Assembly (NCBI GenBank): GCA_016871515.1
Contig: VHDE01000029.1
Coordinates: 1 to 55,308 of the forward strand
Length of the DNA stretch: 55,308 bases
Origin: Verrucomicrobiota bacterium
Lineage (GTDB): Bacteria; Verrucomicrobiota; Verrucomicrobiia; Limisphaerales; SIBE01
Direction of reading: 5' to 3'
Positions 49,510-55,308 of the stretch are shown here, in pieces; the stretch's first letter is position 1; each line of letters starts with the position of its first letter. Under the pieces are notes generated by a model, which saw only the letters and a program-made list of their open reading frames with translations, was not told the origin of the DNA and did no database searches. Both the position numbers and the translations under genes were made by a program.

Positions 49510-50907
49510 ATGAAACGAACGGCCGTCATTAACGTCGTCGGGCTCTTCGATACCCTCATTGGGCCGGCGCTGCCGAAGATCAGTCAATTCGCCAGCACTG
49601 GAGCGAAGGCCCGGATTATCCCGGCATTTCCTGCTGTAACATGCACAGCTCAGTCCAATTACCTCACAGGGCTGGATCCAGCCCAGCATGGGATCGTCGC
49701 CAATGGTTGGTACCATCGCGAGTTGGCCGAGGTCCAATTCTGGAAGCAATCCAATCACCTCGTGCAGGGGCGCAAGATCTGGGACGAACTCCGCGCACTC
49801 AATTCGCAATTCACCTGCGCCAAACTCTTTTGGTGGTACAATATGTATTCGTCGGCGGACTATTCGATCACGCCGCGTCCGATCTACCCGGCAGACGGCC
49901 GCAAGGTTTTCGATATTTACACCAGCCCGTTCTCGATTCGGACGGAGATCAAGAAGGATTTGGGTGAATTTCCGTTTCCCGCGTTTTGGGGACCCGCCGC
50001 GGGTGCTGATACACCGCAAGGCCCGGCCGATGCCGTTTCAAGGTGGATTGCGGAAGCAGCCAAGTGGGTCGAAGCGAAGTATCGGCCGACATTGTCGTTG
50101 GTTTATCTTCCGCACTTGGATTACAATTTGCAGCGCCTCGGCCCTGGCCATCCATCGATCACGGAAGATTTGAAACGGATCGATGAAATTGTCGGCGACC
50201 TGATTGCTTTCTTTCAGAAAAACTCCATTCAAGTCGTCCTATTATCGGAATACGGCATCACCGCGGTTGACACGCCCGTTCATCTAAATCGTCTGTTTCG
50301 CGAGCAAGGCTGGATTACCGTCAAGGATGAGTTAGGACTGGAACTGCTCGATTGCGGCGCCAGCAAGGTCTTCGCCGTCGCGGACCATCAAATCGCGCAC
50401 GTTTACTTGAATGACCGCAGCCTCGAGAAGAAAGTTCGGCAACTTCTGGGACAACAATCCGCGATCGAACGCGTTCTTGGTCGGGCGGAGCAAGCGCATG
50501 CAGGCATCAATCATTCGCGAGCGGGTGACTTAGTCGTTGTCTCCGCGCCAACGGCTTGGTTTACGTACTACTATTGGTTGGATGATCGGGTCGCGCCGGA
50601 TTTTGCCCGTTGCGTCGATATTCATCGCAAGCCCGGCTATGACCCAGTCGAGCTTTTTCTCGATCCAAATCAGAAGTTCGTTCGATTCAAGATTGCCTGG
50701 CGCCTCCTTCAAAAGAAACTGGGGCTTCGAATGCTGATGGACGTCATTCCTCTTGACGCCAATCTAGTCAAAGGTTCACACGGGAGATGTCCAGATGATG
50801 CGAAGGATTATCCAGTGCTGATCCTGGATCGGCCAACCGAGTTTCCTCACTCGCTAATCAAGTCCACTGATGTTTACGGAGTCGTCCGGCAAGTGATCAC
50901 GGGATAG
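49510..50907 (+). CDS. Alkaline-phosphatase-superfamily phosphodiesterase, EboF-like
   Basis: 465 residues, no signal peptide. Nucleotide pyrophosphatase/phosphodiesterase fold: VINVVGLFDTLIG (metal Asp region), IIPAFPAVTCTAQSNYLTGL with the nucleophile Thr/Ser in VTCTAQ, GIVANGWYHRE, LSLVYLPHLDYNLQRLGPGH (metal Asp/His) and QVVLLSEYGITAVDTPVHLN, where family members usually have xSDHGM. Near the C-terminus, GYDPVELFLDP and KGSHGRCPDD are typical of the EboF group. The EboD-like gene lies upstream in the same direction; in ebo clusters an EboE isomerase usually lies between them, and here only 160 bases separate the two. Substrate unknown. Confidence 0.78.
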   Translation: MKRTAVINVVGLFDTLIGPALPKISQFASTGAKARIIPAFPAVTCTAQSNYLTGLDPAQHGIVANGWYHRELAEVQFWKQSNHLVQGRKIWDELRALNSQFTCAKLFWWYNMYSSADYSITPRPIYPADGRKVFDIYTSPFSIRTEIKKDLGEFPFPAFWGPAAGADTPQGPADAVSRWIAEAAKWVEAKYRPTLSLVYLPHLDYNLQRLGPGHPSITEDLKRIDEIVGDLIAFFQKNSIQVVLLSEYGITAVDTPVHLNRLFREQGWITVKDELGLELLDCGASKVFAVADHQIAHVYLNDRSLEKKVRQLLGQQSAIERVLGRAEQAHAGINHSRAGDLVVVSAPTAWFTYYYWLDDRVAPDFARCVDIHRKPGYDPVELFLDPNQKFVRFKIAWRLLQKKLGLRMLMDVIPLDANLVKGSHGRCPDDAKDYPVLILDRPTEFPHSLIKSTDVYGVVRQVITG

Positions 50908-50965
50908 GTAGCAGGACAGTGCCGCGCTGTTTGGGCCTCCATGGCCTCGCGAACGTCCACCGGTG

Positions 50966-53900
50966 CTACTGTGCCAAGAGATCGAATACCGGACCGAGCC
51001 GGTTAATCGTGGCGATGAGTTTGCCACGAATCGGTTCGCCTTCTTTGTCGGTGAGATTGTACCTCACTTGCAATTGCATCACTGGCTTAAGGCCGGGAAT
51101 CTCGAGAAAAACTGTCCGATCATCGATCACGTTGGCTCGTCGCACTTCGACGGCGTCGTGCCCTTCAACGTTTGGTTGATGAACGGAAAACTCTTTCGAC
51201 CCGTATTCAGCGGCATAGTGATAATTCCACTGTTCGACGCCATAGTTTTCGAGATTGCGGGCTTCAGCGCGATCCAGTGGGTCGGAAAAGGCGATTCGAA
51301 GCCCATTTGAATACGCACGCCAGCCCGTCGGAATCAGAGGTTTTTCGCCGGTATAACGAACCCGCTGAAAACAACCGTCGCGCAAGGCGCTGGTGACCCA
51401 ACCTCTCAAACCCGTGACGTACAGATGACCGTCTTGCGGCCTGAATGATCCGCGCATGACCCCTGAAAGGAAGCGCCCTTTCAACGGCACGACAGCCCCT
51501 TGTGCCTGCCCGTCGATGACATCGCGCAAGATTAACATCATGCCACACCGTCCGTACGAGAGGTGAAGCAAGTGTCCGGCAAGCGAGCCCCAATGATTGG
51601 CCGGAACCCAGACTTGTCCGCCGCTCGAATTGTCGAGATAACGCGGAATCCAGCAGAGCGGCGCGTCGTATCCGAGCGGTCGCGCGGCCGTCACCTTCGG
51701 CCCGCCGTAGCCGTAGTACCCGCCGGCCTTAAGCTCAGAAATGTGTGAAGCCGGCGTCCATTCGCCTTCTTGCGGGCTCACTGTGATGACACCGTCTGGA
51801 CTGACAGCCAAACCGTTTGGGTTGCGCCAGCCGGTGGCCAATGTTTCCGTGTTCGCGCCATCAGCCGAGACGCGATGCACGCCAATCGGGTCCGCGTAAT
51901 AGAAGTTTCCAGGCGGATCGCGTTCCAGACAGGCGACATAATCGTGACCGCCCGGGGAGGTTTTGATGGCGTTATGAAAGTTGTCATAGAAATCGGCTTC
52001 GCCATCGCCGTTGTTGTCGTGCAAACGCGTGATTTGGTCGCGACCGAGCACGAGCACCTTGTCATTCACGATCTTCAATCCCAACGCCTGATAAAGGCCG
52101 GTCGCCATTCGCTTCCAGGTCAACTTTTCCAATCGTTCATCGATGCCACTGACTCGCCAAACATCGCCGTGAAGCGTGCAGAGCGCGGCATCGCCATTGC
52201 TGAAAAAGTCATGCCCGCTCGCGAACAGAAGCGCCTTGTAGGGGTTGTCGTAAGGCATCGCCATTGTATCGATCACGAAAGGTCCCGGCCCGCGACCGAC
52301 GCTCCCACGCGTGATAATGGCAGCTGTCCAACGCGCGGGACCCGGCTTGATCAGGTTCGATAAATCTTCCGGCGCACCAAGCTGCTCTGCCAGCGCGTAG
52401 AAATCCGGCAGCTTCGCCTTATCTCCCGTCCACGTGAGAATCTTCACTCGGCGCGGCTCGCGATGCGGCGCAAAGGCAACGGCGATCCGATCCTCATCGA
52501 GCTTGACCAGTTTTGTGCGAGGACCGATCACTTGCACCACCGCAACCATGTTGCTGCGTTCGACGAGCGCTTGCGTTCCGGTTGGAATCGCAGTCGTCAT
52601 CACACGACTGCCCTTGCTGCCCAGCAGCGTCAAATGCTGTTCTGTGTTAGCGGATCCGAGTTCGATGGTCCGGGTGAAAATCTTGATATCGCCTTTGGCC
52701 TGTAACCAAGGCGTGTCGAGAACACCAGTTCCGTCGATGTCATATGCGAGAACCACACGCGCGCCTCTGACATAAAGTCCGCGATAACGCGTCGGCGCAT
52801 CGCCCCAACCTGGGCCGTCCGATGACGCAAAGGCGATTTGGCCGTCAATGGCCGGCATTTCGATGACTCCATACCGTTTCGGACTTTTGCGAAGGAACCC
52901 GCCAGTCCATCCAGTTTTCAGGCTTAGTTGACCCGTATCAAAACAGACCGCGCCTTCATTGCTTTCGCCGACGCGAATGGCGATTGATTTGCGAGCGACA
53001 CCCGCGGGCGTTTTCAGTGATGAGGCAAAGAATGGTCCTGATTCCGTTTTCTCCCAACGATTGTCTTCCCAATCGTTCTCGCCTTCATTGCCCCAGTGCC
53101 CGTATTTGCCGCCTTGATCGAGTCCAACGTTGGGCGGAAGAGTTTTGGATCCTTTGGCATCCGCCGCTTTTGCACGATCGTTGGTATTCAGTTGCTGCGT
53201 TGCGAACGCCGCCGTTGCAGCTGGCGTCAGCGAGTTCTGCGCTTGCGCACGTTTTCGTGATTGCTCGATGGTCCATTGGCTTCCATCGCGGAACAGCGCT
53301 CCGTCAGTTAAAGCCGTTGGCGGATCAAAACTAATTTGTGATCGGCCCGCCGCCCAGACGCTTCCACGGCGAATGAGCGCAGCGGCTTTACGCACCGATT
53401 CGTCCGCATGACCGAGAACAGTTTGAAACACGCGGCCTTTTCCGTAGTCGCAGGCCCAAGCCATTGGTTCGCGTTGTTTCGTATCTTTCGACGTTGCGTA
53501 AGCAAGCGGCTCGATCGGAAGTTCGCCCCATTGCCGATAGTAAAGTTCATCCACTGTTTCAAACGACTGCAAGCCATCGATGATCGGATGTTTGACTCCC
53601 GCGATTTCAACGCGGAAAGGCCCGTACGCATCATGCCCGCTTCGCCCTGGACGATGGTCCCAAATCCGTCGCACGATGCGCGTGCGATACTCGGGCCAAT
53701 CGCATTCCTTATTCGGCAACGTGTCCGTGAACGCGCCATTGGCAAAGTGAATGACGGCCAAGCCGCCGCCGTTTTCGAGATAACGAATGAAGTTGGCCTT
53801 GCCCGCGTCGCTCAGACCGGGTTTGTCCCAATTGCTGTAGTTCATCACGAGCAGGTCGTAACCGCGAACCTTGTCGGTCGCGAGGTCTTCGATGTTTTCC

Positions 53901-54859
53901 GTGACATGAACGATCGCGCGCGGATCCTGTTCGAGCGCGAGGATGAGCGCCGCGGTTACCGAACGCCATTCATGCGCTGGATGATTGTGTCCCGTCAGGA
54001 TGAGCACTTTGAATCGCTCGAACAACTCGGCTTGCACGCCTTCCGCCGGAACTTCCAGTTTGGCCGCCCAAATGATTGCGTTGAGAATCAATTTGCGAAA
54101 ATCCGCATTCCACCAGTTTTGATAAAAGTGGCCGCCGGTGAAGCCAAAGCCGCGTCCGCCATCGCTGCGTTCCACCGCCCAGCCAACCGGAAAATCGTTG
54201 GCCTCATTCGGGGGGCGCGTCCCAACGATGGGCTTCAAGCGCGGATCGTTTTCGAGGAAGCGCATTCGGTAATAATACTCTTCCTGCGTGTTGAATGGTT
54301 TGACGCCGCGCGCGATGGGATGGTCCGGTGTTCCGAGTTTCGACAAGGCCTGCCAAGTTTGAATGGCCGAGAACCACTTGCGCGGTGGCGGGCCCGTTTC
54401 GTAATCGAAATGACCTCCGACCCATTCCGTGATCTGATCGTGAACCCGCATCGGGCTAAAGGTGCTCCAGTGGAACATCACCAACCCGCAGCCGCGCTGC
54501 ATCTGACGCTCGAGTAATTTGAGCCGATCACCGACAAAGAGCGGGTGATCCGTTTCACGGCGATCGCTGCCGTCGCTCGTGAAAAAAATCGCGTCTGCGT
54601 CGTCAAGTGTGGCGGGGTTCGCCGGCCAACCTTTGAAGTGCGTCTCGACACTCACCTGGCCGCGCAGGTTCGGGGACGTATCGAGAAGGTGTTTGAGCAG
54701 AATAACGTTCTTCTCGTATTCGTGGGTTTCCTTCGGATGCCCAGTGATTGGCCCGGCAATGAGGACGATCTTTTGGGTTGCTCCGTGGGCCGAGTGGCTG
54801 CTCCAGGCCAGACACCCGATGACGACGAGAATGGGAAGCTTGAGATGAAGCGCAGGCAT
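50966..54859 (-). CDS. Exported giant: two ThuA-like domains plus sorbosone-dehydrogenase-type region
   Basis: 1297 residues from ATG 54859. Signal peptide HLKLPILVVIGCLAWSSHSA. Residues about 25-300 are a ThuA-like (class I glutamine amidotransferase-like) domain: KIVLIAGPITGHPKETHEYE, GCGLVMFHWSTFSP. Residues about 300-530 are a second: FKVLILTGHNHPAHEWRSVT, YDLLVMNYSNWDKP and GGGLAVIHFANGAF. A beta-rich region (about 590-780; SGPFFASSLKTPAG, YGVIEMPAIDGQIAFASSDG) may be DUF6797. The last 450 residues resemble planctomycetal glucose/sorbosone dehydrogenase-like beta-propellers: RMATGLYQALGLKIVNDKVL, LHDNNGDGEADFYDNFHN, GGHDYVACLERDP and GWRNPNGLAVSPDG. There is no haem CxxCH. It likely acts on sugars in the periplasm. 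Convergent with the EboF-like gene. Confidence 0.82.
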   Translation of the reverse strand: MPALHLKLPILVVIGCLAWSSHSAHGATQKIVLIAGPITGHPKETHEYEKNVILLKHLLDTSPNLRGQVSVETHFKGWPANPATLDDADAIFFTSDGSDRRETDHPLFVGDRLKLLERQMQRGCGLVMFHWSTFSPMRVHDQITEWVGGHFDYETGPPPRKWFSAIQTWQALSKLGTPDHPIARGVKPFNTQEEYYYRMRFLENDPRLKPIVGTRPPNEANDFPVGWAVERSDGGRGFGFTGGHFYQNWWNADFRKLILNAIIWAAKLEVPAEGVQAELFERFKVLILTGHNHPAHEWRSVTAALILALEQDPRAIVHVTENIEDLATDKVRGYDLLVMNYSNWDKPGLSDAGKANFIRYLENGGGLAVIHFANGAFTDTLPNKECDWPEYRTRIVRRIWDHRPGRSGHDAYGPFRVEIAGVKHPIIDGLQSFETVDELYYRQWGELPIEPLAYATSKDTKQREPMAWACDYGKGRVFQTVLGHADESVRKAAALIRRGSVWAAGRSQISFDPPTALTDGALFRDGSQWTIEQSRKRAQAQNSLTPAATAAFATQQLNTNDRAKAADAKGSKTLPPNVGLDQGGKYGHWGNEGENDWEDNRWEKTESGPFFASSLKTPAGVARKSIAIRVGESNEGAVCFDTGQLSLKTGWTGGFLRKSPKRYGVIEMPAIDGQIAFASSDGPGWGDAPTRYRGLYVRGARVVLAYDIDGTGVLDTPWLQAKGDIKIFTRTIELGSANTEQHLTLLGSKGSRVMTTAIPTGTQALVERSNMVAVVQVIGPRTKLVKLDEDRIAVAFAPHREPRRVKILTWTGDKAKLPDFYALAEQLGAPEDLSNLIKPGPARWTAAIITRGSVGRGPGPFVIDTMAMPYDNPYKALLFASGHDFFSNGDAALCTLHGDVWRVSGIDERLEKLTWKRMATGLYQALGLKIVNDKVLVLGRDQITRLHDNNGDGEADFYDNFHNAIKTSPGGHDYVACLERDPPGNFYYADPIGVHRVSADGANTETLATGWRNPNGLAVSPDGVITVSPQEGEWTPASHISELKAGGYYGYGGPKVTAARPLGYDAPLCWIPRYLDNSSGGQVWVPANHWGSLAGHLLHLSYGRCGMMLILRDVIDGQAQGAVVPLKGRFLSGVMRGSFRPQDGHLYVTGLRGWVTSALRDGCFQRVRYTGEKPLIPTGWRAYSNGLRIAFSDPLDRAEARNLENYGVEQWNYHYAAEYGSKEFSVHQPNVEGHDAVEVRRANVIDDRTVFLEIPGLKPVMQLQVRYNLTDKEGEPIRGKLIATINRLGPVFDLLAQ

Positions 54860-54904
54860 AATGAGATTTCCGGCCGAGAATATGGCATCTGACGTTCCGA
54901 ACAA

Positions 54905-55308
54905 TGAAAATGAAATGAATCAAGTAGCAGGGGCAGACGTCGCTTCACTCAACTGCTCTTGGAACAGAAGAGCGCAAAGGACACAAAAATGCGAAGGCCG
55001 GGGTTCTCTTCTTGCTTCGAAAGAATCCTTTGCGGTCTTCCTGGTCTTTCTTTGTGGTCAAAATGGGAAACTTGGAGCGAGTTTCGCCTTGAATTGAATA
55101 ATAGTGTCCGCAAAGCCGCTACGTTGCTTGCTTAGTCCACCTGTGTTAGGTAGAGCCTGTCCCCAAATGGCGGAATTTGGGGAGGGGATAGGCGCGGGGC
55201 TGAATTTTCATGGTTAGAAGCGGCGGCGCGGCGTGCTTTCGAGCGCGCGGGCCGGAGTTTTCGGGGAAAGAGCCTAAATCGGTACATACTGCTTCCATGA
55301 TTTCTTCC
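54905..55308. other. Right-end stretch without a supported gene
   Basis: No convincing gene. A clean hairpin, CCCCAAAT-ggcgga-ATTTGGGG, lies at 55161-55182, and GC-rich sequence follows to the end. The 54861-55097 frame on the plus strand has no recognisable content. Confidence 0.4.

Noticed and set aside
1-55308. tRNA, rRNA, CRISPR array or prophage
   Set aside because: No cloverleaf with a TTCGANTC loop, no regularly spaced direct repeats of 25-40 bases, and no phage structural genes were recognised on either strand.

Overview
The window reads as chromosomal DNA of a free-living bacterium of the Planctomycetes-Verrucomicrobia-Chlamydiae group, most likely a Verrucomicrobium related to the Pedosphaera/Limisphaerales lineage. 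The reasons are family content and style: a PSCyt1-DUF1549-DUF1553 protein, a Tat-exported DUF1552 protein, a DUF1080 protein, a ThuA/ThuA/sorbosone-dehydrogenase giant, Tat-exported sugar isomerase and FG-GAP proteins, an exosortase, large ankyrin proteins, and an unusually dense set of intergenic inverted repeats. The assignment is an inference from gene families. No rRNA, tRNA, CRISPR array, prophage or insertion sequence is visible.

Layout. 1-2.4 kb: the edge of an Rpn-type nuclease gene, a GbsR/MarR regulator, an orphan antitoxin-like gene and small genes. 2.4-6 kb: an exosortase and two nucleotide-sugar enzymes (dehydrogenase and C4-epimerase) that together could make UDP-GalNAcA or UDP-GlcNAcA-type donors. 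6-10.5 kb: a membrane protein, a second GbsR paralogue, a secreted Pro/Asn-rich protein, and a three-gene operon (hypothetical, zinc ribbon, methyltransferase-like). 10.8-21.9 kb: a surface-polysaccharide block with a truncated membrane protein, asparagine synthase, GT2, DegT aminotransferase, two LPS-kinase-type genes (one gutted), GT4 and a GT39-type transferase. 22-29.9 kb: DUF1080, SCO1 with a CusF-like domain, CBM9-like, sugar isomerase, M29-like aminopeptidase and an ovothiol-type methyltransferase. 29.9-33.1 kb: an amino-acid ABC transporter without an ATPase, then a chimeric ankyrin gene. 33.2-44.6 kb: planctomycetal cytochrome/DUF proteins, FG-GAP, cytochrome-monooxygenase-TPR, an EEP phosphatase, ankyrin, a broken metallophosphoesterase and DUF1552. 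45-47.8 kb: a porin with its own promoter and terminator, and an aroF-type DAHP synthase behind a probable translational attenuator. 48-55 kb: an EboD-like cyclase, an EboF-like phosphodiesterase, and the ThuA giant.

Most notable points. (1) Upstream of DAHP synthase lies a 28-codon ORF rich in Tyr/Trp/Phe codons, followed by a clean intrinsic terminator whose 5' arm can pair instead with the end of the leader ORF; this has the layout of an attenuator sensing aromatic amino acids. (2) About twenty intergenic inverted-repeat elements share one architecture (GTAG/CTAC-type ends, two self-complementary arms, a short central linker) while their core 'words' differ. (3) An unusual number of genes carry scars: a head-to-head double truncation near 12,238, an in-frame gutted kinase, a GNAT-repeat-ankyrin chimera, two in-frame amber codons, frameshifts, and a metallophosphoesterase lacking its middle. 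These are either real genome erosion or assembly/sequencing faults, and reads across the junctions would decide.

All identifications come from reading the sequence and memory of protein families; no search was run.
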